In this document: positions 1 to 12,117 of the stretch, in pieces
How the letters are laid out: every line of letters begins with the position of its first letter
Numbering within the stretch: position 1 is the first letter of the stretch
Source of the DNA: Membranipora membranacea
Taxonomy: Eukaryota; Bryozoa; Gymnolaemata; Cheilostomatida; Membraniporidae
Length of the DNA stretch: 64,000 nucleotides
Direction of reading: 5' to 3'
Assembly: GCA_914767715.1 (NCBI GenBank)
Contig: OU612068.1
Span: 32,860,001 to 32,924,000 of the forward strand
The notes under the pieces: generated by a model
What the model was told of the DNA's origin: nothing
Seen by the model: only the letters and a program-made list of their open reading frames with translations
Databases searched by the model: none
Position numbers and translations under genes: made by a program

Positions 1-1531
1 GCTTTACTTTGATTCTTAACTTGTAGACCAGTCAATGATGAGCGATGCAGTCCAGCAACCATGCATATATAAGCCTACACTTGTTCAGGGTCAGATATGT
101 TCCCCTCTCATCTGTATAACATATATCAGTTATTCTACAGATGGGCTGGTATCTCAACAGAGAGCAACTCCAAATGCATGCAAGTTTTCTAACATTGGTT
201 CTAATGCTTACTACAAGTATTTGATTTTATACAACCCAAAAAACAAAGATAGTCCAAATCTGCCAAACTTATACTGAGCATGTTAGGTTAAAAACAGGTC
301 CTGTTTTACTAACCTAAATCATTTGTAGTAATAATGCTGGCACTGATATCATAGAATGTTGGAATCAACTTTGTGACAAATCAAAAAATAATGTGTTTAA
401 AAAATGAAAAAATGGCACTAATCAAATTTTGCTGTAAAAGTTCCAAATGGAGTCACAGGCTTTGTGATGAGACATTGTTCCCTACCATGCAACTTTCATG
501 GAAAAAAGTACAAATAAACCAAAGATTATCATGTATTCCCTACGTACCATCAACAAATGTGGTAAAAGCAGGTGAACAGAGCTCCAAGCCACCCTGTCAA
601 AGGGATTTGAGGTATTGTTTTACCCACCTAAAGGCTGATCAAACCAGAGATATATATAACACATGAGGGGGTGCAAATTACACCAGTGGTTATTTTCCCT
701 CATTTTCATGATCTTCTCCCATCGCTTAGCGATGGATTTTCTGTCTTCATGTCTACTTAAGCTAAAAGTGAGATGTGATTAAGATTGTTATCAGCGCATC
801 TTAGTCTCTTAGTGTTTGCCTCACTAGTGAGAGGTCTTGAGAGGTGTTAACCCATCTTAATGGTATGTTCGAGTAAACAGATGAAGTGAGGATATTTTAT
901 CCGTGACCTGTTGTTTTTCCTGCCAAGTACTCTATTAAGCACTGTTATCATTATCATGTACAGTGTACACCATGTCACCATGAAAGGATAGTATCTGAGT
1001 AACAGTACGACGAGGTCATTATTTCTGTTTCACAGCTTCTTATGCAGAATTATCAGTTGCAGAAATGCAGATGTTTGCCTTGTTAGTGTTAATTCATTGT
1101 TATGACAAGTTTGAGTAAACGGAAGGAATTGTAACACCACAGTGTTCTATTTAGCACATCTATTGCACCAAACCATTCCGAGAGGATTAGTAGTCAATAT
1201 CCGTATCATGTACACAACAACATCATTCTTTTGATTAAGCAGTTTGAGTTTCAGGCTAATCATGTTGTTACTGACATTAGAGGCAAGCTGATAAATATGC
1301 GATGAGTTTTTGATGTATAGCAAAACAGCATTTGGTGGTATCGATTGGCATCATGCTTGTCATTACATTGGTAGTAAGTGGTTCTTCATGACCAGAAGGA
1401 AGGTTTCATTGAAATGCCCCTGGCATAAATGTAAATCATCAGAATATCTCACCATATCTAAGTTATCACTTTAATGCTATCACAACATCATCCTCTATTC
1501 ATTATGCTATCTTTCATGATTTTTGATACAG
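1..1531. repeat. Old repeat block X1, no gene
   Basis: No coding region is supported here. Bases about 190-270 and 373-905 resemble 20,850-22,110 (roughly 80-85% by eye). The 430-700 part also resembles 7,390-7,760 in unit A and 26,770-27,160 in unit B. Shared landmarks are GAACAGAGCTCCAAGC near 571 and AAGGCTGATCAAACCAGAG near 631. The open frames at 35-277 and 373-666 are broken in the related copies, so they are not treated as genes. Confidence 0.6.
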
Positions 1532-1671
1532 ACTCAGCCCAGCACAACTCATGAATTGGAGACCATGATCCGTTTAGCCACAGCTCATACAAAAGCTCGC
1601 CTCCAAATAACATGTTCCTAGAAGATGCAGAGGCTGCTGCGGAGCTGGTGCAGTCAGCCTGCTTAAATAGG
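1532..1671 (+). pseudogene. MCM3-like relic exon (C-terminal part of the AAA+ region)
   Basis: The translation from 1,532 reads TQPSTTHELETMIRLATAH, then TKARL, matching the MCM3 helicase stretch that in animals reads T-x-P-x-T-A-R-T-L-E-T-L-I-R-L-A-T-A-H-A-K-A-R. After a one-base deletion near 1,605 the next frame continues LEDAEAAAELVQSACLNR, matching the family's L-x-D-A-E-x-A-x-E-L-V-Q-x-A-x-F-K-K. A splice acceptor (TTGATACAG) lies directly before the exon. MCM3 is a subunit of the MCM2-7 replicative helicase. This exon is phase-compatible with the relic exons at 6,854 and 26,231, which encode the preceding stretch. The frameshift and the absence of other MCM3 exons show this is a fragment, not a working gene. 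Confidence 0.75.
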
Positions 1672-2310
1672 GTATATGTTCTTTGTTACAGGGCTTCAAT
1701 GGACCAGTTGATAGACTTACTATATTGTAATATCTTTGGAACCATCATGTCCGGATAATGGCCAACAGAAAATAATCATGTCTTGTAGGTTATTGACCGG
1801 CAAATAACTTATGATCATGACGAACCACATACTCCCAACATGTTGTTTTAGGTAGGCCGGATTCTGGAAAACATGGAAACTTTGTTGGATAACGGTAAAT
1901 TGTTTTCTGCTTGTTTGAATAGGCGCAAAATTTTTTTCGGGTTTTCCAGAAACTTGATGATGAAATAATTTAAATAAACTATAGGACACACACACACACT
2001 GCTACTACGGTCGAAATCGCTTTAAAAAGAAAAACTTATTTTATTTAAAATGGGCCGCATTTTCTGGGTTTTCCAGTAAAAGTGCCCCTTTCCCTAAATC
2101 AGCTACATAATAACAGCTATAACTTGTTATCTCAGCAATGGTTTTCAATGGGATGAAACTCCGCTGAAATTTGATGGATAATCTGGTTTATACTCAATGT
2201 TAAGACCTCAAGATAGCATGGGAAGAGGAAACCGGCCTGGAGGTGTTAGCTACATGTGAGAAATACAGGTTCTACTATGATTAGATGTATATAATAATAT
2301 CGGGTGTGAA
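1672..2310. other. Intergenic, no gene seen
   Basis: Contains a short (CA)n run near 1,987-2,000 and two pyrimidine/GGGTTTTCCAG-like patches (about 1,938 and 2,065). Similar patches recur near 22,890, suggesting an old dispersed repeat. No coding signal. Confidence 0.5.
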
Positions 2311-2322
2311 CTGGACTTCTGG

Positions 2323-2358
2323 TATATAAGACCTGAAGTTGTGTACAGCAGATCAGTA
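2323..2358 (+). promoter_or_regulatory. Core promoter of small basic protein gene: TATA box and initiator
   Basis: TATATAAG at 2,323-2,330 is followed 31 bases later by an initiator-like TCAGTA (A at 2,354), the standard spacing for a RNA polymerase II TATA/Inr promoter. From 2,354 the first ATG met is the start codon at 2,428, which has A at -3. The same TATA, spacing and TCAG initiator are kept at 29,125-29,158 upstream of the second intact copy. Confidence 0.6.
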
Positions 2359-2427
2359 TCCATCTGTTGAAGAGAACTCTCATTCTTACAGCTTGCCTTA
2401 ACATATTTCAAAGCTACATTCAGAAAG

Positions 2428-2778
2428 ATGACCAACTGCAATCTATTCAAATCATTGAAGAAAGTCTGCAAACCATTGAAAAAGACAGTCAAGGAGCCGA
2501 CCTTTCAAGAAATGGTAAGTCACTGACTAGCATTAAATTATTTTGTATTATCATTTTTTGGTAATTTGGCAATTTCTAAAAATTAAATCAACTGGTCAAG
2601 CTTAATTTTATATTGATCAATTTTTTTTTTTCAGGTTGTCGATGAAATCCAGAGCATACAAAGAGAATGCACCAGACAACTTAATAAAATAAACTTTCAC
2701 ATGAAAAAAACAGTAGATATTGAAAGATACGCTGCCAGAAAAGAGAGATACAATAGAATATCTAAGAAGTATCTATAG
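2428..2778 (+). CDS. Small basic protein gene, copy 1 (two exons, 76 aa, unknown function)
   Basis: Exon 1 is 2,428-2,514 (29 codons) and exon 2 is 2,635-2,778 (47 codons plus TAG). They are joined by a 120-bp phase-0 intron with GTAAGT donor and a T-rich tract ending TTTCAG. The protein begins MTNCNLFKSLKKVCK, with Cys4 and Cys14 in a lysine-rich N-terminus that could be a lipidation or membrane-binding patch (inference). It is followed by a charged, probably helical region ending NRISKKYL; net charge is about +11. There is no signal peptide and no recognised domain. Against the copy at 29,222, by eye about 12-13 silent and 10 replacement differences are seen with no indels, while the intron has indels. 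That ratio suggests purifying selection. A candidate AATAAA lies at 3,205-3,210. The transcript direction matches the MCM3 relic just upstream. Function is not known. Confidence 0.65.
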
Positions 2779-4984
2779 AGAATCTATAGATGATCAGAAT
2801 AGGAACAATGATTGATGATCAGTGTTCAATCTTGTAGATGAACGTGTATATACTCTCCATGTGTTCATCTTACAGTGAATGAAGCTACGTAACACATAAT
2901 CTCCTGATTTCAAAATCGTGATGGAAATCCCAAACTCCGGAATTGTAATTTTATTTGAAATATGCAGATATTTTATTTTTCTAAAGTCTGTTCATCTTAT
3001 ACTGAAAAGTAAAGGTACAAAGCACATGATCTCTTGATTGCCAAATGGTAGTGAAAGCTCCATAATTTGAGAATTCTATTTCTGTATCATTTGAAATATG
3101 CAAAATATGCAAATATTTTATATTTTTATCACCAAATATATGTGCCACATTTACTACAGTTATTTTTTTATTCTGCGATGAATTTTTTTTCCATGCTCAC
3201 TGTCAATAAAAATAAAAAATGAACTGAACTTCAAATCAAAGTTGTACACTGGACCCCATGTGCTTGTTGTATAACGCTGTCGAGATTCCCATTCCATTCC
3301 GGTGATTAGCAGCAGCGCCGATTTATGCTAGCAAATCACTCATCCCTGCATAAGCCATCGTAATTTTTTGTTGACACTGTACACGACAGGCTTCAGCTAG
3401 CTAGTCACCCATCCCTCTATAAGCCATTATAACTCAACATTCATGAATTATGAAGTCATGGATTGGTGGTAAAATACTGAAGCTCTGTCAGTATGTAAGT
3501 AACTTAAGATCATATACTATACATGGGTACGAACATAAGCATCTTCCAATAAATACTTTTTGGAATCAAGGTGGAAGATAGTGAAGGATGAATTTCCCTT
3601 ACAAAGCTGCGCAGTTTAGTTGCAATTCTTCTATGTGTTGATTCCCTCAAGAGTATCAGCGGTTTTCATGTTGTATTCAATATACCACATTGAATCATGT
3701 ATTGAGTATACCTGTGAGATGCTTTACAGCTGTGTAGTTTCTGATTTGATGTCTCCAAAGGAATCACATTGTTAGTTTGGGGATTCCAAATAGAATGAGC
3801 TTGGATTATTTTTTGCGCCAAGTTCTTGCTATTATTTCACCCAAAAAACCCTCTCAGGTGTCTCAGCAAGTTAGTTCCATAATCAAGCCCTAAGTTACAC
3901 AGTACAGTCAGATTGACTGAAATCTCTGGCATATTGCAGTAATTTCAGCAGGAAATTATCTTTTCGAAAGACCCTCTGGAGTTCTTGCTGCTCCACATAT
4001 AAACACTATTGCTGCTAAACAACATGATTTTAAATGGTCCCGTTTTGCAGGAAATGAGACTTGACTCTAACTTATTCCAGTGTCCCTAAAAAGTATATAC
4101 CCCTTTGAGTTGATCGGGACCCAACCCAAGATTTAACATGAACTTTGCAATATTCATGAGAGCATTTTTCCTAATATCTAAGATAACTGCTTTTGTTTTC
4201 TGAATAAATGAGTCTCTAGAAACGAATCTCTGACTTAATTGAATGTGGAAATATTGTGAAATTTAACCAATAAGTTGAGAGTGCCCTGTATTTCTCAGTG
4301 ACATGCTCCAAATAACCATTAATGCTCGAATCTTCGAGAGGTTATCACAGCTTAGAAATATGACTATTTCCATCTATTATCCATTGAGGCAATATCTAGA
4401 TGGGACTGGCAAGGGAGTTTGATGATCTAGTAGATGATGTTACTGTGGTGTGTCAAGGTTCCAGTTCATATGCTTAAATAGGAACTTGTGTAGTGTAGGG
4501 AATGTCAACTAGCATTGCGTTGGTGCATTATACGTCTTTGAAGACTTAATGTGATCATCTCCATCTCCTGCGTCTGTGTGTAAACTTATTACATACACAT
4601 TTCTCACATGCTAGACTTGACAGTGGTGTCTGTTGTTATCAACTATTTTTTCCTTTTTCAAACCAGTCTTTATTGCCATACTTATCAAATAATGACCATG
4701 ATGCCAGGAAAATATGTGTTGAGCATGGAGAAAAGGAGTAAAACAAACAATAATTCATTGGATCATACACCAACAACAATTTTAAATGTAGATTTTACTA
4801 CTTGATTTAAGTTTTCTGAATACAACATGAAAATCAAAAATCTGTCTGCGAAAAAACACATGCGATTGCTCAAATATAATGGACATTTGAACTGAGTGGA
4901 AGTTGTCCACTTAATTTCCAAGATAAATGAACTCCACAGTGTACAGTGTTTTTATGATTATTTTGTATAAGGTTCACCATGCTC
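2779..4984. repeat. 3' flank of small gene and module T, no further gene
   Basis: Bases 3,170-3,250 are the likely 3' end of the small gene (AATAAA at 3,205) and resemble 7,850-7,930 in unit A. Bases about 4,100-4,480 are module T, also seen at 10,545-10,740, 20,050-20,360 and 31,575-31,755. This copy keeps the site, near 4,425, that is filled by a DNA element in units A and B. The rest has no recognised content. Confidence 0.5.
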
Positions 4985-6853
4985 CTTACAAATAATTGTA
5001 CCCTGTTGCATATCTAGGCTTTACATATCAGCCTATAGAGCTATGGCCAGATTGCCCTGCTCTGGAACTCTATGACTTTGCAGCCATCTGACTAGTCAGT
5101 CCTCATCGTGTACCAAAATGATCAGTCAGTGATGTGTGGATCGAACATAAGAAAATGTGTTTGGCTTTAGAGCAGATCCATTTTTAATGACCTGTAAAAG
5201 CGAAAGGTTAACAAAGTAAGACACTGTCAGCTTACAGGACAGCGTTGATTATATCAAAACTACTTGTTTTCTCTTAAAAGCTTTGTTTCCCATAAGGTAA
5301 GGGTATAAAGTTGTTTGGACTGAACATGAAATCAAAAAATTCTAAAACAATCAAATGCAAAAAGAAAGAATCTTAACTTAATATAATCGATCTGACTAAA
5401 ATCACAAGGAAGGTGGATGTCAATTGACACAATATTTAAATGAAGGCAGAGTATGTTGTTAATGTATAGCTGTGTATAGACTGTTGTCCCACATTTTGGA
5501 AGTAATATTATGGGTGTAAACTCTCTTTAACTCTGTTGTGCAAACATTGAGTTTATGACTTTAGATCATTTTGGGACTAATTTGTGTTTTGATACAAACA
5601 ATCGTCAATTATGATACTTTGCTGGGTACAAATGACTTTGACATGATGTAGGACCAGTTTGCCAATTTCCCTGTGTATGAGTAAAACAAAGAAATCTTCT
5701 CCATGGAGTCAAATTGGACAAAGAGATAGGCTTTTCCAGCAATGGGTTGAAATGTTGATGATAAACTATATAACTGTATATTCATTATTCTTATGTTATA
5801 TATTGCCATAAAGAATTTTCACATATATCTTAGCAGTGATAGAAGGGAATGGGAACTGGTGTAAACTGAGTACCCACAAAAAGATATAGAAAGGGGAACG
5901 TTATGAGAAGAGTTTCTGCTGGATTCTGTGCAAAAAAAGTGTGTAAACTTCTTTTTTTTAGACCAGATGACAATCGTATTTATTAATCATCAATCAAACT
6001 ATTACATTATATTTCTGCATAATTGTTGTTGCGTCTGCTGTGGCATCGTGGCGAGGCAACTCTTGCGCTCAATCATTTCTACTCTTAATCATTTATGTTC
6101 AAATAGGCAATGCATCCTTATTTGGAACCTTTTTTGAATAACGATAGATAACCTCATCATTTTGCCAATACACCAGTTTTCAGGACAAATGAGTTGCTTT
6201 GTGCAAACCCTACGGAGAGGTCAATTAATATCATGTCTGTATAACAATCTACACAAATAATCTGTAATCTAGAATCCATATATATACTAGTGATCTGTTT
6301 ACCAATGGAGGAAAAGAGTCTTACTGTGGCGATTAGTGTATTACGTTGAGTTTAGACAATAACAATAAATCATCACTAGACATCCGTAAATTCCATCCAA
6401 ACCTAACTCAATACACTAATCGCTAGAATTGAATTGTTATATTAAATTTGATATAGATATCTCAAACATTGTCGTCACGATCTTCGACCTGGAGAGTAGA
6501 GTCCCACAAGGAAAGAAGTTCACTTAGGCCTCTAAGTGTGACATGTCATCATTAGCTGCATTGGTCACTTTAACTGTGAGATTACCTGACGTCAATAGAT
6601 TCAGGTAAAGTTATATTAGTTCTCACAGGTCTAACATTCCAGGTATTGAGATCACCAGAAGGCACAATGACTTGAGCTACTCAGTGATGCAGTCTTTACC
6701 GGATCTTGTTTATGTAAAGCTGCATGTTTACTGAGAAATAGTGTTAACATTATTGGCTGTCTGCAGATTGCGCAGAATGAATGGTAGTGATTATAACAGT
6801 AACTATCTCCACCACCATCACTTCTATATCTACACAACGAAAGTCAAGTTCAG

Positions 6854-7002
6854 ACATGTCTGCACTCAAATATATCAAGTTGGCCTCATTATTGTATTTG
6901 AATCTAGACTGGGACTTGCCAACAAAAGAAGGTGCTGACTTTGTAGCAGAAAAATATTCTATACTCAGATATCAAGAACATATCCAGAGAGATCTGGCTA
7001 GG
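6854..7002 (+). pseudogene. MCM3-like relic exon in unit A
   Basis: Between an acceptor (GTTCAG, ending 6,853) and a donor-like GTATGA (7,003), the frame reads SALKYIKLAS, then DLPTKEGADFVAEKYSILRY, then QEHIQRDLAR. This resembles the MCM3 segment just before the winged-helix linker: K-K-Y-I-x-x-A-K, L-T-x-E-x-A-x-Y-I-A-E-E-Y-S-x-L-R-x-Q, then D-x-A-R. The exon ends in phase 0 after Arg, exactly where the exon at 1,532 resumes with Thr, so the two belong to one ancestral gene. This copy has no stop, but no flanking MCM3 exons are found within the unit. It is a relic. Confidence 0.7.
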
Positions 7003-9422
7003 GTATGAGAAAGGTTGAACCAGAAACGTGGTTGATGTGTAACATCGTCATTCCGAGAACGGAAAACTATTATCCTGTGACACCATTGCATGCTATGTTT
7101 GTAATCTGTTCGCAATTTTTTGGCCTACTTATGACACAAATATTGGATACATCACGCTCAGATAGTCATCACAAGGTTTCATTGTCATAGATTCGATTCA
7201 GGTCCAGAATACTGATATCCAGATATACAGTTAAAGTGTAAGTAAAACTATTATCCAACATAGGCTTGTTTGGTAGGGGGAGGTGCCACCTTGATGAGAG
7301 TGGTGGTTCATGGTTTATTTGGTGGTAAGTTGATTGAGTACCAATAAACATGAACCTCAATGAGTTCATTGACCAGCTTTTGGCAGTTGAGTTCTACTGT
7401 AATTTTCAAACCCTGAGATTTCCACATGTACTGCAACTTAGTTTATTTACACAAATAGCAAGATGAAACTGTTCTGTGTCAACCGGAAATTTCCATGTAT
7501 ACCCTACTTAATATCAGCAAAAGTGTTAGAAGCATGTGACCAGAGCTCTAAACTAACCCGTCAGGAGGATTTATGGTTTTGTTTTACTCACTTGAAGGCT
7601 GATCAGACTGGATATATGTAACAAGAGGGTATGCAATTTACGCCAGTGGTTTAATTTTCCCTTGTGCTCATGATATTTTCCCCTTGCTCAACTTAATATC
7701 TTCTTCAGATAAAGCTGATATGAGATTGAGATTATTATCAGTGCTTCACAGCTTCTAATGCCGGATTACTACTGGTAAACAATTCAAAATATATATTGTA
7801 CCAGTTTTTTAACACCAATGTCTCATATACTCCTCCTTATCTGTTAGCTAATTTCTGTTTGATCAAATTTTTTGCACACTGTCAATAACATTAAAAAATC
7901 TCTTAGAACTGATCATTGAAGTTGTAGTCTGATATTGGATACTTCTGTATGAACTTCGAAACCACAGGCTCATTTTGCTATGATATTTTTGTCCTAGCCC
8001 AATACCCAACTGCGAAAACAGTATTCTTACGTTGGGAAAATTTCAATCCCTTTCATCAAATATTACCTGTGTGTTAAAACAGTTAAACATTCCTTCCACA
8101 AACCAAAGCTTAAATATATTTTCCTATCATATTTACCATATTTATATATGTGAACATGGCCTTTATTTTACGTTGAGAATGTTTTACAGAAAACAAAATA
8201 TCAATGAAGAGAAAAAATAAAGTCACAAAGATTTTAATGTAGAATTGATGAGAAATATATTTCAACATTTTGATTTTTGTGTTGAATAATGCAATAACAT
8301 AAAAAACAATACCATTGATCAAATGTTGTGAATGGATCTCTGTTGTATACCAAGTTACTGCATACCACCTGGCGCAGTTTTAGCTGTTTAGGCCCTAGTG
8401 AATGGTGTCGCCCCTACTATATCCATATTTGAGTCAGACAGAGTTATCCTCTCTTGAGTACAGGAACTGGGACTCATAGTACATATGCCACACTCCATAC
8501 TCATGCTCGCCGGATACCCAGTGTTTCGGGATGGCATGATTTTCATAAAATTTTTTGACGGAAAAGTGGTTTTACATGACTTGAGTTACTTATTGCATGC
8601 TTAGGTTTACCATTTATTATTGAAATCATTTACTGTTAGTCATGCTGTTGAATAGCCTTCATGGTAGCTTCAACTGAACGATATACATATTATATAGAAT
8701 TTTGTAGCATTAGCTCAATTGTAGAATCCAGTCTTCAGTGCCCTGCCTGGCATGGCATGGTGTCGAAGCTCAACATTAGGCTCTTCTTTAGCCTTTAGCC
8801 TTTAGCTCATATGTAAATCTTAAAATGTAAACTTTTCATCAGCTGGATTTATGAGTATATAACTAAAACTAATGTATCAGAAATCTATGCCACTCTATAT
8901 TTCAAGACTAAAATCAGAACTTAATAGTGAGTATTTTGGACTGTATACTTTGTATACTTGCCATCTTGTAAAAATAATTGCTGATATGAATGACACAGGG
9001 TTTGTTTTTCGAATTATTAATCGATTCCACTGTCACTTGGGTCAAATTGCAATTATTGACATTGAATTTTGTATTTTCGTGTGATTAGTTTTTACATCTA
9101 TCATATGTTTATAATTGTTTAATTTGTATTCAGCTGTAGCAGGAAAGGTGTATATGTAAATGGGATACTAGCTGAGGTTGAAAATGCATTCTATGGCGAT
9201 GTAATTTGTTACATAGAGATTTTAAAGGATCGATGTTTTGTCAGTTCGATAAGTTATGTTTATTTGTTATAATGTGAAATGTCAATTCAAATCAAAGTTG
9301 CATTGCAATCCTCAATTTGTCTGGATTGTCAAAATTGTTACCATATGATCATTGTCATAAATGTCAACAATCTCTTATAATATTGTGACCTTTAATTTCT
9401 ATATAGGTCAATACTTGAGAAG

Positions 9423-9750
9423 ATGATCAACTGCAATCTATTCAAATCGTTGAAGAAAGTATGCAAACTATCGAAAAAGACAGACAAGGAGCCAACCTTT
9501 CAAGAAATGGTAAGTAATTGACTGAGATTATATTATAATATATTATTGTGTTTTTTGTTAATTTGTAAAATTAAATCAACAGCATAAGCTTTATTTTATA
9601 TCAATCAATTTATTCTTTTAATTTCAGGTTGTGGACGAAATCCAGAGCACACAGAGAGAATGCACCAGGCATCATAACTTTTGGTCCTATGCATTTAATA
9701 GTGATAGGGACACAACTCTAACAATGTCTAGGAATTCCTCTCAGGGATAA
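9423..9750 (+). pseudogene. Small basic protein gene, copy 2 (truncated)
   Basis: Exon 1 (9,423-9,509, MINCNLFKSLKKVCKLSKK at its start) and its GTAAGT donor are intact, and the acceptor ends at 9,627. Exon 2 keeps only 15 codons (9,628-9,672, ending RECTRH) and then runs into unrelated DNA, ATAACTTTTGG, which lies 1.24 kb further on in unit B. The frame closes at a TAA at about 9,750 after unrelated residues. The promoter and 5' leader, present in B at 28,819-29,206, are also missing. Two separate deletions therefore removed both ends; this copy is unlikely to be expressed as the family protein. Confidence 0.75.
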
Positions 9751-10039
9751 CCATATAACTATAATCAATAATATTGGGTTAACTGTATTATAAATATATG
9801 TTACAATTGTGGTATCGCAATAATTTTACCACAACAATTGTGACATATAATGGATAAATAATTGATAATAAAAACATTGCATTACATATATACTTCATTA
9901 CCAGACAATTACCTTCATTACCAGGCTTTTTCTTTTATGTCAACTAAAAGTGGATTGAATGATTTTTTCTTTGCAAACACACGATCAATTTTGACTTATC
10001 CCTAACTAGCTTGGTTCTCACTTTTGTCAGATGGTGATA

Positions 10040-10410
10040 AGTCTTCTTTAGAAACAATTCAAAGGTCTGCTAAATGAACTATTTTTCAAGACCACAGCAA
10101 TGTAGATAGACTGATACTTTTACGTTTTCCAGCCTGATCTGATTTTCTTTTGGATCTGAGCAAGAGACATTTTAATAAGATAGCGAATGATCCAAAGCAT
10201 CCACTTTTTAGTAGAGTTATACAAAACATTCATAGAACATCCTCTCGTCTAAACACTTTTTTCAGACCCAAGACCTGCAAGACTCAAAAACCTGCCAAAT
10301 CATTTTTACCAACCTTAATGTCTTGGAATTTGAACAACATACAACCTTAACCATTTTATGTTCATAAGCTTTATCGCTTCTTTCATAGTCCATATATTAA
10401 TTAATGTGCA
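10040..10410 (+). pseudogene. LINE C-terminal relic in unit A
   Basis: Frames broken by stops read SLETIQRSAK, then LDLSKRHFNKIANDPKHPLF, then SRLNTFFRPKTCKTQKPAK. This is the pattern of the region after the reverse transcriptase in CR1/L2-type non-LTR retrotransposons (x-IQRRA-x-R, then x-K-x-x-P-x-HPL, then a basic tail). It aligns in style with the element at 60,700-61,812. The matching copy in unit B is at 31,070-31,440. It was inserted before A and B duplicated. Confidence 0.6.
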
Positions 10411-10734
10411 CATTCAATTTTATCATTCTCATGATACCGAATGTGTAAACTGAAACTGAAGCTGAAACTTATTCACTTCACTCATTTGCTGCTTGTATGC
10501 CGGTAGGCTCAAACAAAGGGTTACATGCACTTATATCTAGGCTTTAGGCTTTTATTATGAAATCAACCAGATGAGTGCGCTCAATATTTCTCAGTTACAT
10601 GCTCCAAAAGGCAATAAACACTTAAATCCTTCTAGGGATTGTCACAGCTAAAAGGCATGACCATTTCTATATCAATTGCTGTGCGAGGCAGTATCTAGAC
10701 AGGACTGGCAAGCGGGCTCGATGATCTAGATCAG

Positions 10735-11695
10735 CCATGCTCAACCTCGGCCAATTCGGCCATTTGGGCCAAATTTGTCATATTGTTCGGCCAAATACAC
10801 CCTTTCCACAGAAAAAAATTGAGACACATTTTCACATCTTGTTCAAAAAAATAAAATTCATGAAGGAAATTCCACAACGTGTACATGGTCTTCAGTATTC
10901 TGTCATATCTGAAAGTCCAAAGTCGCACATTGAAAAGTCCAATTAATGCTCTCTCGCAGTAAATGGGAATTCCCACTTACCTTACAGTGGTGTATTAATA
11001 GGTAGGGCAACAAACCGCTAAAATTGCCATTAGAGTGATGAATACTCATTGACTATTATTATTTATGTTTGTCAATAACAGTTGCCCCGTGTGTCATACA
11101 TAGGTATTGTGAAGCAATGGCACTGACCCCTGATGTAGTTGTTTTATAATGGCAAATTTTGCTTGTCATGAGGTTTATAGTTCATCAATACATATAACAC
11201 TGAATAATGTACGCTATCCTTCTGTGCCGTGGCCCACCTCAAAACATACCTTTTGGCCAACTTGAACAAAAAGCCTCGGAACATTGCATGTTCTAAATTG
11301 GTTGCAGAGAGGGATTGAGCATGTCAAAGTTCAATGTTGGCCAGTTTGTGGCATCTCGTCCCAAAAGCCTTCTCTGTGATAGTCGATAGAATCATAATTT
11401 CGATTAAAAACTGTGCACACAAAAACGATTATTACGATTATTAAATCAATTCATGTTCCATATAACAATATCACATATTTTACTGACTGTTGAGCAGGTA
11501 ATTCAAGATCTGGTATCTACCTCCTACAACTTCCTTGTGTACTTTGCAACAACCATTTTAAAATTTGATATATTTTACTGTTCATTCTCTTTCAATATTG
11601 TGTTCACCAATTTCTTTTAAATTCTAAGTATCACTCACAGTAGGGATACGATGATCTCCCTTTCTGTTACACTAAAATCCTGTGGCCAAGTACTT
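10735..11695. mobile_element. hAT-like DNA element, copy in unit A lacking its right end
   Basis: Begins with the terminal GCCATGCTCAACCTCGGCC, as the complete copy in unit B does (31,755), and carries the same internal sequence, including the GGCCAAATT-rich patch. At about 11,695 it jumps to the sequence found in B after 33,215, so the right terminus and its target repeat are deleted here. No transposase is encoded. Confidence 0.5.
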
Positions 11696-11719
11696 TGTTG
11701 CACATTTCATAATTGCAGA

Positions 11720-11965
11720 TGAAAGGCAGACACTATATCAATAATAGCAGGGGGGCTTGATATATATGCCCTTACTCAGAGGTGCAGGATGAGGAATTAT
11801 GTCTTAGGTTTCGGAATTTCGCCCGTTTTTGTTCACATGTTTTTATTGTTTCATAGTATTTTTTCCACTACACCTTGTTGTGGCGCATAAGTTGATAATT
11901 AAACATAAGCGTGGCAACTGAGGAAAACACGACAACACACTTGCACAAAATGCAATAAAATGCTG
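11720..11965 (+). repeat. Repeat module S, copy S1
   Basis: Module S is recognised by AGGTGCAGGATGAAGAATTA followed within 160 bases by CACCTTGTTGTGG(A/C)GCAT and AGGTGATAATTGAGCC-like text. Copies: S1 here, 14,045-14,245, 16,860-17,300, 33,225-33,480, 35,425-35,640, 36,560-37,040, 43,745-43,985, 58,770-59,245 and, inverted, about 59,255-59,450. It encodes no protein. Confidence 0.6.
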
Positions 11966-12117
11966 AATGTGAAGTGAAGTTTGTGCAAATTATTTGCCCA
12001 TCGGGTGACAATGCTGAGATCGCAGCCTCATATTATTATTTGTTTTTGAGCTATAGAGAATCCGATGAGCACGAATTTGCCTGTGTCACAACAGTGGTTT
12101 AGGTATGCTGCTAATCT

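Noticed and set aside
8872-9084. 70-residue frame open in unit A and also at 28,284-28,496 in unit B
   Set aside because: Differences between the copies are almost all replacements and there is no splice or promoter context; shared openness is explained by the recent duplication.
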